Below, piece by piece: positions 1 to 13,800 of a stretch of DNA of 64,000 nt. Source of the stretch: Stomoxys calcitrans (Eukaryota > Arthropoda > Insecta > Diptera > Muscidae); the NCBI RefSeq assembly GCF_963082655.1, contig NC_081556.1, positions 4,317,265 through 4,381,264 of the forward strand, written 5' to 3'. Positions within the stretch are counted from its first letter, which is position 1; each line of letters begins with the position of its first letter. A program made the position numbers and the translations under genes. The notes below the pieces were generated by a model. That model saw only the letters and a list, made by a program, of their open reading frames with translations, made no database searches and was not told the DNA's origin.

Positions 1-600
1 ATCGGATCCTTACTCCTAAGCAGTATTATAACATCATCTGCATAGCAGACGGGTTTAAATCCCTTCTCAGTCAGCATCCGTAATAGGTCACCCATAGGAG
101 TGGCGATAAAATGCCCCGCCTGTGGTGTGGCCTGTACCACTTACTCCCTTATATTTATGTCATGGGACCCACAATTTATCCACCTGTTCCTTAGCATATG
201 GTTTATTCAGTCTCTAAGAACCCATTCCACCCGATACTGGTCTAAGGATTGGATAAATGTGTCGGTATTTTATGCACAATCTCGTGCAGGACAGTCTCCA
301 CCGACCTTTCCTTGACATAGGCATGCAGTGGTCTATATACCGGGCTTGGGTATAACTACCACCCTTGCCTTCTGCCAGGCTTTCGGAGTATATGCAAGGA
401 GTACAGGCACGCTGTGAAATTAGTGGCCAGATGAGGCGCCAGATGGGGCAGGTCCGAGTGACTTAAATCGTTAGAAGCTTCTCAAGGCTTCCTTTACCAA
501 AAATTCTGTAATGATGATACCGGTGTTTCACTGAGTACCGTCGTATCCTGTGAAAAATAGGTTTTCATCAAAAACCTCAAAATGTCCTCCGTTGACAGGC
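1..600 (-). pseudogene. LINE reverse transcriptase relic (R1/LOA/Jockey-like), cut by the window edge
   Basis: Read on the minus strand, positions 1-85 encode [20 protein letters not shown] followed by ILLRSKDP, the catalytic YADD block of a non-LTR retrotransposon reverse transcriptase. The sequence upstream on that strand (to about 470) parallels the relic at 39755-40545 almost motif for motif but carries stops and shifts. The element runs off the left end of the window. Enzyme activity is lost as far as can be seen. The clade name is from memory of motif style, not from a search. Confidence 0.75.
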
Positions 601-3500
601 AGGTTTTGTCAGACTTTTTATATAAATTTTTTTGATAACAATTTTTATTTTTGAATATCTTCTTGATTTTTTTCCTATTCGTCCTATTATGGCTTGGTCA
701 TTGATTTCATATATTCTTTATAAATCTCCCAAAGGGAATAGATGCAGTTGATCATGGGAATGAATATCACTAGCAGACCACTGGCAGACATTTCGGTTGG
801 CTGGTTAGGGCCGCATCATCAGCGCCATCGTGTTCACGTCGGTCAGCTCACAATTCTTGGCTTGCTTGTCTCTGGTACATAAGTTTAGAATATAAAGGGG
901 ATTTCCTATGAAATCTAAGTATACCACAACAATTCAACAACTGCTACCTGCTGTACAACATCTCTTCCTGTGTAAATTCTTTCATCTGGCAACTTTGAAT
1001 TTTCATTTTAAATTTTTTCAATTTTTTTACCGAAAAAAAAAAATATTTTTTTTACTTGGTTCAAAAACTTGGTTATAAGAAATTTCGTCATTATATTAAA
1101 AATTTTGTAAAATTTTTTCTCTATAGATAATATCAAAATTTTATTTCTAAAGAAAAATGGAAAATTTTATAGAAATAATTTTACATATTTTTTGTAGTTT
1201 TTGTCAAAATTCCTAATTTTTTTTGCTATTTTTAATAAACTTGCCCCTTTAAATGCTGCTCGTAAACCTTCAACCCTAATTGGCATGTTGGCTTATTTAA
1301 TATTAAAGCTTTTTTTAAATGCTTCAACTACAGCAGCGTGGGTGAGTGAATGAGCGAGGGGATGAAAGCCCCGGTAAAAAACTTTTTTGTGCTCTTCAGC
1401 CTGACGGCATTATCTCTCATTGCTAACGATACTTCAAGTCAGTTTACTTCCGGCCTTATCCGTAGACAATTCGACAAAAAAAGAAAGAGAAAAAAGCGAC
1501 AGCCAACGAACATAAGTTTGAACACATAAACAAACAAACCAAAAAACATTCACATTTACATACATACAATCATATGAGGGTACATAACAAAATAAACGCT
1601 AATATGTGGCGTTCAAGTGTGTGTGCGCGTATGGTGGTGTAGGGGCACCCGTAAAATTGGTTTAAGTAAAGTCTGCCGTTCCATGTGCGTGGGTTTAAGC
1701 ACGTGTATATCGGCGTATATTTATGTGTAATTGTCCCTGATTCATTCAATGTTGACTTGGATTCCTTCTGTCGGTAGGTAAATGAATGGCTGGGTGAGGT
1801 GGATCGGGGCCTTTTGTTTTTATTTTGTTTGGGTGCCCTTAATGCCTTTGAATGAATTGTGAGTGTCTGCATTATTTATGACGCTTCGTAGTAGCAGTAC
1901 ATAGTTGACTACCATCCCAATGTAGGTCATTTTGTGGTGCATGTTTTTCACTTTTCTATTGTATTTAAGCTTCAACTTGACCATCGATTATTAAGTCGTT
2001 TGTTTTGCTTTTATTTTTGTTTGCATTATTTTTTCGCTCTCTTCTCACTGGGCGTGTGGGTGTCAACAACAAAGACTTGTTTTTCCAGCGCTACTTGTTG
2101 CTTCTATTTGGCAATTTAATGCAGATTACTTTGAAGAGTGCGTGTGCGGGCTGGGAATTTTGTGGGCATTGTTATTGAGTCGTGAAAATATTTCCATTAG
2201 ATGCTGTTTTTGTTTGTTTTGTGTGTTATTCAGCCAGAGGAGAGCATTTGCTAAGGAGCCTACGCCTTGTAACGATGTCTGCAAATTTATTTATCCTCTT
2301 TCTTCTGTTAAATATTTACAAACACATACAAATACACCCCAACAAATGAATATAAATATCCAAGTGGCAACTATAGGGGGAACTTGAGCGAAGGTCATTT
2401 CAGAGGATAACATGCCAACACAAATCGCCTGCTCTTAATATTAAATTCCTTTGCTGTGTGTTTTTTTTTTGCTCTTGTGCTGCATATTTTCCTGCTTTTA
2501 TCGATTTCACATTGACAACAGTAATGTGGGGCCAGGGTGGAGCCAAGCTGGCAGGCAAACAGGAAACCCAGTGACATTAAATTCCACCAACGCCGATACC
2601 GGCAACTACATCTACATGTACAGCAGCATGTCAAATGACTGTGCTAGAAGAGAGAGAGGCACCTGGTCTCCAAAGTCAGTAGTGAGTTGGCAGGGTCTCC
2701 TTGGCTCATGAATGACTTATCAAATCAAAAATTGCCATCCACATGGCGATGAAATGTCATAGATATCCTGATGGGCCATTAGTGTCGAAGGCAGTGTCAT
2801 AAAAAATTATATCAAGGAGGATTGGCACATTTTTTCCCTAGCATAAAGAGTTTGGTCACACTCTTAAAGGGGTTGCATACCAAAGATTGTTCACCCAGAA
2901 ATTAAGAAATTTATTTTTAGTGTTTTGTTTTAATAATCCTTTATAAAAGAAAAATATGTTACACCAATTATGGCGTTTTGCTATCCGCAGGCATTATAGC
3001 AAAACATTTTTATCGTTGTTAAAAGTTTTTAGAAAAATGTAACACAAATATTGTAAAAATTCATTGAAAATATGAATGTTGGCTAGTTTCACCCAAAAAG
3101 ACATTTGATGTTATTTATGAGCCCATATTTTTTAATTTAGACCCATGTATATATATCATTATACGGGGTCAGCAAAAAATGCCATAGTTATATCAAGGAT
3201 AATATTTTTGCCCATAAATACTTGCACCAGATTAAAATTATCATTAGGAAGAGAATATGAAAAAAAAATATATATAAGGGAGTTTATTTAACGACCATAA
3301 CACAATGTATGGCAACACAGAGGGAGGTCTCTGATTGGATTTATTGTCCATGTTATTATTCTTCTATGTAATTTGAAGCTAATTTACCGAGAAAAGAAAG
3401 ATGAGTAGTAGAAATTTACAGGGAGAATTAATGGTTGGGAATACACTGGCCGGAAGATATTACACATTTTTTTAAGGAAAATTTGACTGGGAGGGACGAA
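600..3500. other. A/T-rich intergenic DNA without a supported gene
   Basis: Holds an A/T-rich stretch of AAAATTTT-type units (about 1000-1220), GT/CA-rich microsatellite patches and isolated short open frames, none with a recognisable domain. The segment around 1500-2650 is less repetitive and could be upstream regulatory DNA or a noncoding exon of the calbindin gene; I see no motif that decides this. Confidence 0.4.
1086..1215. repeat. AAAATTTT-type degenerate short tandem repeat
   Basis: Successive units resemble AAATTTTCTATAGAAATAA with spacing near 24-30 bases. The same style recurs at 30060-30260, 32540-32870, 40535-40860 and 42640-42730. Both strands look alike because the unit is close to self-complementary. 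Confidence 0.55.
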
Positions 3501-3509
3501 GAATTTCGT

Positions 3510-4960
3510 ACCTCAAATATTGCTATAACTGTTATACAATAGTTCTGTCATGGCTGTTAGAAGTCATTAAAAAAAACAACCACCAACAGTTCGGGCAAAT
3601 CAAGTAATAATTGCGCTCTCCAGGGTCTCAGAAGTGAAATCGGTTTATTTGGCATCTATATCAGTTTATCAACGGCAGAATTGTTGGAAATCATACCAAA
3701 ACTCTACTTGCAAAATTTCAATAAGATCGGATAAGAATTACATCCCCTATGGACCAAGACGTCAAATCGTTGGATCGGTTTATATGGCAGCTATATCAAA
3801 ACATGGACCGATTTGGCCCATTGACAATCCCAACTGACCCTTACTGATGAGAAGTATTTGCAAAATTTCAAGCGCCTAGCTTGAAATTATGGGTAAATTT
3901 GCATTTGCATAACACTTTCTGAAGGATTGCGATAACTGTTATACAGTAATTCTAACCTTACAAGGACCCATTACTTAATCCCTACTTTCTTAAAAAGTAT
4001 AATAGTTTTCAGAAGATTGCGATAACCATTATACAATGACTAACGCTGGGACGACACCATTTTTTACCAATGCTCTCTTAAAAATATATCAAATACGATT
4101 GTTTAACAGTACAACAGTTTTCGGAAGACTGTAATAACTCTTATAGAATGGTTTTATATCTATAATGACTCTCTGAACTATAACACAAATATATTATTGT
4201 ATATAGTAACAATTTCCCAATTTTTACGATAATTGTTATTCAATGATTTTAACTTCACAATGGTTCTCTCTGTAATACCTGCTCTCTTAGAAATATGTTA
4301 GCAGTATAACAGTTTGAAGAATTTGCCATGACTGTAATGCAATGATTCCAAGACTACAATGGTTCTGTTTTTAATAGCTGCTGTCTTAGAAATATATTAT
4401 ATATAATTGTATAACAGTATTACAGTTTCCAGAAGGCGGTGATAACTGTTATACAACAACTCTAGCTCTAAAATTACTCTCTCTGAAAACCTTACTATTT
4501 TCATGTGGTAAATATGTAATAACTTTCATTAAAATATATTATTTAATGAGAGTATAACAGTTTCTAAAAGTATTATAATAACTTTTATGCAATGATTCTA
4601 ACTCTACAATGGTTCTCTCTACAATACCTGCTCTCTTAGAAATATGATATATATAATTGTGTAGCGGCATAATCGTTTCCAGAAGATTGTGGTAACTGTT
4701 TTACAACGACTCCATCTCTATAATAAACCTGTATTCAAGCCCTGCTTTCTTCATGTGGCTATTGCGAAGCAACTTTCATTAAAAATATATTACTTTCTAG
4801 CAGTATAACAGTTTGCAAAATTTTGAAATGGCTGTTATGCAATGATTCTATCTTTACAATGGTTCTCTCTTCAATACATGCTCTCTTAGAAGTATGTTAT
4901 ATATAATAGTATAACTGTTATACAACAACTCCAGCTCTAAAATGAATCTTTCTTCAAACG
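3510..4960. repeat. Hairpin-motif repeat array (TATAACAGTT / AACTGTTATA), first cluster
   Basis: The motif AACTGTTATACAATGA and its complement-like partner ATAACAGTTT recur every 60-150 bases, for example near 3525, 3920, 4030, 4325, 4420, 4550, 4690, 4810 and 4910. The text between them is semi-conserved (TACAATGGTTCTCTCT, then CTGCTCTCTTAGAAATATG). The array is diverged. It is interrupted at about 3607-3890 by the GATCGGTTTATATGG repeat family. Related clusters lie at 56480-58420 and 60695-61625. Confidence 0.7.
3607..3890 (+). repeat. Fragment of the GATCGGTTTATATGG dispersed repeat
   Basis: Contains the family signatures GGATCGGTTTATATGGCAGC, a TATCAAAACATGGACCGATT block and CAAAATTTCAAGCGCCTAGC. 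The left part is diverged. It sits inside the hairpin-motif array and so inserted after it. Confidence 0.75.
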
Positions 4961-5224
4961 GTGCTATTCTTATGTGGTTGCCACGTAAAACAACATAGGA
5001 CATAAGGCCGAATTTAATAGTAAATATCTTAAAAAAATTAAGACTTGAAATATACAAAAGTTTACTAGGGGAACGATTTAAGATTTGTTTACCTTTTTGA
5101 TGGATTATGACATCAATACAAATGTTCTGTCATAGCCAATTAAAGCAAAGCATTATTTAAAGACAAAAAATTTTCTGAAATTTGGAAAAATATAATTACT
5201 AGATAACAGTTCTTCTACGAGTTT

Positions 5225-5700
5225 ATGTTAGGTTTAAGTGACAGTCTGCGATCAGACTCACTTAGACGTTTTTCGTTCATTGTGATACCACAGGGACAGA
5301 AGAAGAAAGATGCCTTCTAGTTGCTACCATTGAACTATCCAGATCGCTTCAATAAGCCCAATAACTTGCGAATGTTCACATCCGCTAAATCAGACAGGTT
5401 CTCAAAGTAATGAGAACCTAAAGTGGAACTCATTCTTCTACATAGAATTAGAAAAATATAAGAAGAGTGATTCGAAATCTTCAAAATTTTTTTGGGAAAT
5501 GTTTCACGTTGTATGGCTCTTCTCATGGCTCTCAAATCTAACCCATTTCTATACAAGTTCTGGCACTTACTTAATATTTTACCTTCAAAAAATCTTTTTA
5601 GGGTTGCATGCATACAAATTACCACCTTTGTAACAAAATTATAAAAATATCTCCATTCAACCCTAGAACTTTGCAGTAGCAAATCACAAGGAAAAACAGA
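5225..5700 (-). pseudogene. LINE 3'-end relic (C-terminal ORF2 tail plus 3' UTR)
   Basis: The minus-strand frame ending near 5335 reads LGSHYFENLSDLADVNIRKL then LGLLKRSG, the conserved extreme C-terminus of R1/LOA-type LINE polyproteins that follows the Cys/His knuckle. The preceding residues (LILCRRMSST) fit the end of that knuckle with its ligands damaged. Downstream on the minus strand, 5225-5330 looks like the 3' UTR (CAGACTCACTTAGACGTTTT, GTGATACCACAG). It ends at TATGTTAGGTTTAAG, a TTAGG-type tail. It is a 5'-truncated, dead copy. Confidence 0.75.
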
Positions 5701-7404
5701 TAAATGGAACACTTTGTGAAATGAATAAAATATGCAAAATCATCCATTTGAGTTTCTTATTTGTGCAAATTCATTGAACTCAATTGAATTTGTGGGGATT
5801 TGTGGGGTAGCAATGTTTTAATTTTTTGCCACAAAACATTGAACTTGGTTATGACTTCATTCGTTGCTCTCAATGTGGCTAATGGCAAGTTTTCAAATCA
5901 GCCACAGCAAAACGCTTTCCTTTTGGGAATAACAACAAAGGTAAGGTAGCCACTCTCTCACACATTTAAGCAGGGGGTTTTGGGGTCAATGGGGATTTGA
6001 GGCATCCAACCACAAAAACATTCCACAAATCTCATTACGAATTAAAAATGCAAATTTATTCTAAAAATAAGCAAAGGCAACGATTTCGTCGTTTCGCAGA
6101 GCGTTACTCTGCATTAAAATAATTGAAAATTGGAAATTTGAAATGACGGTGTGTGGGAGTATTGCGCTGCCTTTGGAATTGGTAATCAAGTGAAAGCAAA
6201 AAAGCCCCATTTTTTAGACATTGGGATTTTCTTCTTTGATATATGCTTTGTTTATTCTATTGAAAGTGTAACATTTATTGTTTTAAAGAAATTATGGCAA
6301 ACAAAAGAGATCTTTGTGCAAAGCCACATTCAAACAATTCCCATTCCATAAGCTTCTAATAGAATAAACAAAAGAAGAAGGCATTTTAGCAATATGTTAT
6401 TCTATGGGGATGTTTACACTTTGATTTATATTCACACTTGCATGGACTTTGCAATAGAATATTGACTCTTTGTTTCTCATAAACTAGTCAAAGGCCAATT
6501 TCACTAGAATATAAAATGATTTTATTCCATCGATAAAAGCAATTCCCAGACAGTTTGCTTCTTGAGGGAAAAAATGAGAGAAAATTGTTGTTTAAACTAT
6601 TATCCAATAGTTGAAATGCCTTAGACATTAAACAACAAAAATATTGCAGACATTTTTTGGGATGCTTAAATTATTCGTAGAAAAAGAAATCTCGTGGAAT
6701 CAAGTCGCATTGCCTTGGCAGCCAATAGCATGCAGTGGCAGTAGACATTTCCATCGTCTGGGCTCGATTTCCGATGAGAGCATCAAATCTTCTCGAAAGA
6801 AGACGGCCAACAGAAGAACAGAGGTTCATCTATAAAATCTAAATATCAATCTTCCACATGGCCAACAAAATTTTTTATAGGTATTTATGGTCCATTGACA
6901 CGGCTCGTAACTTTTTCAATTCTTCTTTAGTTTGCAACGAAACCATGTTGAAAGATGTTGAGATATTATCTATTGAGACTATTTGCTAAAATTATGCAAA
7001 TTTCCAAAGAGAAATCATCATTAAATTGTCATTTGGCATAAGGAAGGCACTTTGCTTCAGTTATCACCTTTTATGATTCGTTTCTGTCTTTTTTTGCTTT
7101 TTTTTATTCTCTGGGCATCAATCATTTCCTACTCAAATTACACAAACATTCTGCTCTATTTGTCAGATGCAACTGATATTGATTGTGTTTGTTTGTCTGT
7201 CCTCGATGGCAGCAGCAAAAATTCGATTTTCAAATCAAATTATTTCCGGTTACATCGAAAGATGGGCGTGTAGTAATGTATTGTATATGTGCATACATAT
7301 GTGTAAATGTGTGTGGCTAGATTTTTAGGAGTATGAAACTCACATCTTTTACTGACTCACAATTTTTCTCAATTCCATTTGTTTTTCTTTTCGTTTCGTT
7401 GTAG
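5701..7404. promoter_or_regulatory. Non-repetitive DNA upstream of the calbindin leader; possible promoter or first intron
   Basis: This is one of the few stretches of the window without a recognisable mobile element. It is A/T-rich with short microsatellites (ATGTGTGTGG region near 7290). I see no convincing TATA/initiator pair and name none. Its low repeat content next to a gene otherwise full of repeats suggests constraint, which is an inference. Confidence 0.3.
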
Positions 7405-7677
7405 TTTTGAAAGCATCTGGTGCTGCTGCTGCTGTCACATCTTTAGCACGTGACTTGGAGAAATTCATACCGTCCCACCCTCAACCATATCCCTTCCAAG
7501 CCAGCGCCCCGACATTCTGCCAGCAAAAGTTTTACATAAAACTGTGTCACGAAATCAACGTTTGAAGTTATAAAATTTTGTAACTTGAGACGCAATATTT
7601 ACTTAAATTAACTTACAAATAAATTCTCCAAACACACACACACACCCAAACCCACTACTACACACAAACACAAAAAA
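7405..7677 (+). other. Probable 5' UTR part of the first coding exon of calbindin
   Basis: A pyrimidine-rich tract followed by GTTGTAG ends at 7404, which looks like a 3' splice site. The segment from 7405 contains CTG/CTGC repeats and a CA-rich leader (CACACA and CAAACACAAA) that runs straight into the ATG at 7678. The context AAAAAAATG matches the A-rich context preferred by Drosophila starts. If the acceptor is used, a noncoding first exon and the promoter lie upstream, possibly outside the window. The alternative is that transcription starts nearby without this splice. Confidence 0.5.
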
Positions 7678-7855
7678 ATGGAGGCTACAAATGGTGCTGG
7701 CTGTGCGGCTAGTGCGGCTGCTGCTGCTTCCAAACGCGTACAAATCGAGAAGGCCCAGAATTTTATGCGTCAATATCGTGATCCCGAATCACGCGAACTG
7801 AAAAAGCTGTCGGCAAATCAATTCATGGATGTATGGGCCCATTATGATAACGATG
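7678..7855 (+). CDS. Cbp53E: Calbindin coding exon 1 (residues 1-59 and first base of codon 60)
   Basis: The exon starts at the only ATG in good context upstream of the conserved [15 protein letters not shown] segment. Residues 8-18 are an Ala-rich stretch ([11 protein letters not shown]) coded partly by GCT/GCG runs, a likely length-variable region. The exon carries helix E of EF-hand 1 and loop positions 1-3 (Asp57, Asp59), then splits codon 60 (Gly) at G|GTAAG. Reading on past the donor meets TAG almost at once, so the open frame that continues to 7863 is not the real end. Confidence 0.96.
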
Positions 7856-10800
7856 GTAAGTAGTATGCCGACATTCAATTATTCATGGCATAATGAGAGA
7901 GGATAATGAGTACACCGGGAGGAATGAAAACAAATTTTAAATATGAAAAAAAAAAGAAAGAAACAAATAAAAGCATGCTCCATCATGGATCGCATTTGTG
8001 AAGTTCATTGAATGACTCCAGAGGCTCGGAAAGTCAAATTGGTAGATCGGTATATAAGGCAGCTATATCAGGCTATGAACCGATCTCGACCATACTTGGC
8101 AGTCATACCAAACTACGAAGGCGGCCGCCTTCTTTACCGAAAGCGGCGTCTTAGTCTGTAGGGATATAGGCGACGACACGGCGACGATAGGCACCTTAGA
8201 CATCGTTATGTTAACTGTTAGTCGGTGCTGGAATTATTTCGCGATTTCTAGGCCTCTAGATTTCAGGCCTTATTTTTGCTAGCCACGACATTCTCAGATG
8301 ATTGGCGATGTCCGCCTGTCTTTTTAAAGTATTTCTTTTTTGAAATTTATGAAAACAGAAGACTTAAAGTAAAGGTCGGAGCACATTTGTAACTACTACA
8401 GCCATGAAAGGTCATATCGGATAAAAGTTGTACATAGGAACTATCCTAATTCTTCACCAATTTTTTTTCTGACTACAAGAAAACAAGGGCAGACGGACAG
8501 ACAGACAGAGGGAAAAATAAATAGATGGACAGTTAGAGGGACAGACGGGCAGAAAGACGGACGGACAGACAGACAGAGATGCGGACTGGGAAAGAGACAG
8601 TCAGATGGACAGACAGACGAACAGATATACAGTGGGTAAGGTAAACAGACGGACAGCTAAACAGTCGGAATGATAGACAGGCTGACATATAGGGAGTCGG
8701 AAAGATAGATAGGGCGGACAGACAGGTGAACAAATAGACAGGCAGATAGACAGACAGACAGATGCACAGAAGGACAGATAGACGTCCGTAGAGACCGACA
8801 GACTGAAAAATAGACAGACGGACAAATAGACATACTGATCACGTAGGTCGACAGGCAGAAGGATAAATGGACAGAAAAATAGCCTGCCAAATGGCCAGGC
8901 GGATAGAGAGACGGACATATATACACGGATCGACAGGCAGACAGACAGCCATACATAGAGACTGACTGACTGACAGACAGACATACCGATTGACTGATAG
9001 ACAAACAGACGGATGGACAGACTAACAGACGAAACAACAGAAGGCCAGACTGAGAGACAGACGAAAGGACAAAGGGACTCTAAGTCTAGCTTTTATCCTT
9101 GTCAACTTATAATATCCATTACCACAGCAGTGGTGTAGGTAACAGAGGTAGGTAGAGGAATTTTCCTTATGATTCAAAGATTATGTGTTTTAGTTCAAAC
9201 ATGAAACGGTCTTTCGCTTTGCTGTCGGTGGATAAACAAAGCAAATGCTCTATCTTCTCTTTCTCATCAATCAACCCATCTTGTCGGAGTGTTCGAGAAG
9301 ACCTCTAAGAGTAAATTTTGCAAGATCATCCAGATCGCAAAAGAGCCGCATCGCCAAGATGGAAAGCTTGCGACCCTGCAGACCAAAAATGAACAAAGGC
9401 AAAGTACTATCGTTTTTTCTCATAACCGCCATTGCACCCATCGCACATAGCTTGCCGCAAACGAGCAGTTTGTCCATCCTAATCTGGTAGATGACGGGCA
9501 AAAGATTTCCGGCAATTCGGCACCCATGTCCGAACGGCGTGCCGCAGTGCGGCACCTCTTTGGGAGAAGTTTTACATGGAAAAACTACATCAAAAATGTC
9601 GCGAGCATTAGGAGAGGATAATCACCGCTGAAATTTTGTTTATCTTCTCGCCAGGATTCGAACCTAGGCGTTCAGCGTTAAAGGCACTACGGTGGCCTCT
9701 CTGATTTACATAACTTTATTTGTTTATCGTAGGTGTTGTTCAAATACATACTATAAGTGCCACAGGTTCTTCCTGGATCAACCTTAAACCATATTTGGAT
9801 GTAAGATTCGTATTCTACTAACAAAGATCCTTAATTTGAGTCCTATGTTATCCCCATCAGCCTATATGCCCGTAAGAGGAGTTTGTCTCCAAATTCGGAC
9901 ATCAGATTCGTGCATTTATTCCAAAGTCCTATTTTGTCCCGTTCATTCTGCATAAGCATTTGAGTGAAATTTCGAAGACCCCAGATTCTTATCTCCGAAT
10001 TCGGATATCAGATTTGTGCATTAGTCCCAAAGTCCTGTCGTTTAAATCCTACACTGTCCCGTTTATTCTGCATAAGCCATTTGGGTGATATTTAGAAGAT
10101 CTCAGACACTTGGTACATTGTATTCGCACTCTACTTTCAAATGTCTTTCATTTAAGTCCCATATTGTCCCGATCCACCTACATGTCAGTTTTTGGTTTTT
10201 TTTTGAAACAGGCGGCTCCCCAGACACTTATCAGATCCGTCTTGGACTTCCAATGACCTTTTATGTGAGCCTTATATTGTCTCGATCGGGCAAAATGTTT
10301 TCTTTGTCTCTATCGTCCAATATGTTCCCCACACTTGCCCGAATTGGGAAGACAACTTTTTAGTCTACACCCGAATACCTTATCATTGAGTCTCATATTT
10401 TCTACCCCGATCAGACTGCTTTCGTTTTTGTAGGCTTTTAGGAGGAGGGTATTATTATAGAATGGAGGATTTTTGGGGTTGGGCGCCAACCCTTACACTT
10501 GGCAGCGATATTTAATATCCGATTTGAATTCTATTCCTAATTACTTTTCATTTGAGACGCATTTTGCCCCAATCGGTATACTTGCCCGTTTGGTTGGGTT
10601 GTTGGGGCAGGACGGCCCCCTAAAAACCTTAGCCAATATTTTGATACATGTTTCGTATTCTACCCCAAAATACCTTTCGTTTGAGTACCATATTGCCCCC
10701 TTCAGTCCACTTTTCATGTTGGCTGGTACTTTGAGGGTACGGGAAGGTCCGCCTCTTTGACTAATTTAAAAAAATTAAAGCATACTATTCTCTCCAGACC

Positions 10801-13800
10801 GTCCTAGACATCCTATCTGTGAAGATTTCAAAATTGTGACCTCCTCTTTACAGCTTAGATTGAACGGCATGGCGCTTAGCGACGGCCATTCGCAGAGAAG
10901 TTGTATGTGGTGGAATGCCTCACAAATGTAGCAAAATTTGCAAACTGTTTTATCTGGTGGTCTCGCTGTAATATTTATTAATGAAATCCTTAATTTTTTA
11001 TATTTTCTCGGTGTACAGTAATGGCAATTTAAAGCCTAGAGCTAATGTTTAACTAAATGAAGTCTAAAGGCAATTTCACGTTTCATTTCACAGGCAATGG
11101 CTACATTGAGGGCACCGAATTGGATGGTTTCCTGCGTGAGTTCGTTTCCAGTGCCAATGCCACCGATATTAGTCCAGAGGTAAGTAGAACAAAATTTTTG
11201 TTTGTTGCTGCTGTTGTTGTTGTTGTTGTATGCATTAATTTGATTACATTTTACATTTTATTTGGCCCATCGTTTTTCCCGTTCAAAGCCTTCACGCTAA
11301 TGGATTTCTCTTGTTTGCTGTCGTTCGGCTGGTCGGTCCGCTAGGGTTCATTTCTTATTTTGGTTTTTGCTTTCCTATCACTTTTCAATGAAAATGTCTG
11401 AAATTATTAGGCATTTTTCTCATTTAATTTTATTTTCCATTTTTGTTTGTTTTCAAGTACCCTTGTTTTGCTGCAGCAAAAAAGGCCTAAATCTGAATGA
11501 ACAAAACAAACAAAAAACAAGAGCAAAACATTTATTCGAAAAGTATTTCGCTGTCAAAGATTGGGTACTACGTAGGGCAAGGTCGCTTTGTTGTTGGTAG
11601 TTGTTATTGTACTTGGCCATATTGTTTCATCGATACCGACCATAATAACCATACCCATCATATTTGGGGGTGATGGAGATATAAAGGTGTGAGAGCGAAA
11701 GAGAGAGAGAGAGAGAGAGAGAGCAAAGGCATTAAGTGGCATTAAGGACAGTCCATGAATACCGTTATTATAGACATAGAAATGAAAAGCACTTAGCCCA
11801 AGGAATTTTGTTTCAATGAGTATGGTGAAGCTTTGCGAGGGACAGACAGAGGCACTTTACCGCTAAGCTAATAAAGTATTATAGATTTAGAGGCTGGCTT
11901 AAGAAAATTATTTACAAGTAAAATTGCTTAATTATTGTGTGAACAAATCATCATTGAAGGCATTTCAATTTATTAGGGGGCACAGAGGTTAACATGTTCT
12001 TCTCTTCTTCAGCCACATATAGTTTCTCCACTAAGTGGTGTCGCCTTGTTGCACAGCATTGGGAGTAGGAGGTCCTTCATGATAGAACTAAAACGATAAT
12101 CGGACAGCACTCTTTGGGTATGACAGAAGTATCCCCACAGTTCCGTTTTATGAAATTCTTCTCTTCTCCCCACATGCCTAACACTAGAAGAAAATTAACC
12201 TTCACTTGAAAAAAATATAAACATTTTACTGCAATATAAATCTGACATCTTCAAAATATTTTTAATGGCCTCACAGTGACTTTTAGAAAATTGTAAATAT
12301 CAACTCCCTTTTACCGAGAGTGGATTTAATGGCTAAATATCACTTGACATTTAGCAACAGTTCGTTCACTTCGGTACTCTGCCTTTTCAGTGCCATTTGC
12401 CTGCGAGTGTCGCATTAAATCTCCAACCCATTCACAGCAAGTCAAGGCTTAGCCAGGCAGAAAAAAGGCACTACCAGTTAGTGATTTTAGTCTGACAAAA
12501 CATTTCCTACGATATGATGCACTCTCACACAACCAACTCATGCATCCGTTTATTGTACCAACAAATACTGCCTGCCTCTCTGATCCCCCATCGTTTTTCT
12601 ATTAGGGTTTGTGGAGGTGTTTATTTTTTGTTGAATAGAGAATGAGGCAGACAAAAACCCTCTGACATATGGAAGAGTACACATTCTAGTCAGTGAATGT
12701 GTCATTCCTACAATTTGTGTCATATTAAAGACTTTTTGCGTTGTCTTTGACAGTCAGGCAACAAAAAAAGATTAATGCTGGAATTACAAGATATGATGGC
12801 GGCTTTTCTTTATGTGGGAACACTCTTTTTTATCGGTTGGTTAGCACTCTATGAAATGAGACCACGAATAGGGGTGGTCTCTGGCAACAGTTGTTAGATT
12901 TTGTTTTGCTGTTTCTTTTTCATTGCAAACAAATAGATATGACACACTAGAAAATGTGGAAAATAGTTGGCAGAAAATAAATGTTATGAAACTATATAAG
13001 CATACATGAGTCGGAGAGAAGACATTGGGAAAAAGTTAAGTTAAACATTGAGTTTTGAGAGTCTAGTTGAAGGATAGGAACACTCGTACTAGGAAGTTCG
13101 AAAAGGTCCAAAGGCTACCATTCGTCAGAACTATCAGAGTAATGAGGTCAATATGATATACAATATTACTTTTCCCTTGATGAAGAGTACTTTTATTACC
13201 CTTTCCCTTTAGTAAGGGCGATTGCATCAAGCCTTTCTATTGGGTTGTACTTTTATTCCATTTTCCCACGGAGAAGGGTATTTTTATTGACCTTTTCCTC
13301 AGCGAAGAATACTTTCATTTACACTGTCTCAACGAAGGCTACTTTTATTGCATTTTTCCATGGGTAAGGATAGTTCTACTGTTATAGTAATATAGTAAAA
13401 AGTTCTATTATAGTAGATTATTACCCTTTTCCATGAGGAAGTGTGATATTATTACCCTTTACCATGGGGTAGGGTAGTCTTATTACACTTTCCCAAGAGG
13501 AAGGGTATTATGATTACGCTTTCGCATGGGGAAGGGTATTATTACCCATTTCCAAGGGTAATGGTAGTATTATTACCCTTTCTCATGGGGAAGGGTAGTA
13601 TTATTACCCTGTGCCATGGGAAAGGGTGGTTTTATTACCTTTTTCAATGGGGAAGGTTGCTATTATTACCCTCTCCAATGGGAAAGGGTAGTACTATTCT
13701 TTATCATGAGGAAGGGTAGTATTATTACCCTTTTCCATAGAGAAGGGTGGTAATACTACCCTTTCCCATGGGGAAGGGTAGTATTATTACCCTTTCCCAT

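Noticed and set aside
7678..7863. A complete 61-residue protein from the first calbindin exon
   Set aside because: The stop arises by reading through the strong donor at 7856; the spliced frame continues for 319 residues.
8533..9037. Three overlapping Cys-Leu-Ser-Val-rich minus-strand frames of 60-130 codons, and a similar one at 63500-63730
   Set aside because: They are translations of degenerate ACAG/CTGT tetranucleotide repeats, which stay open in several frames by construction.
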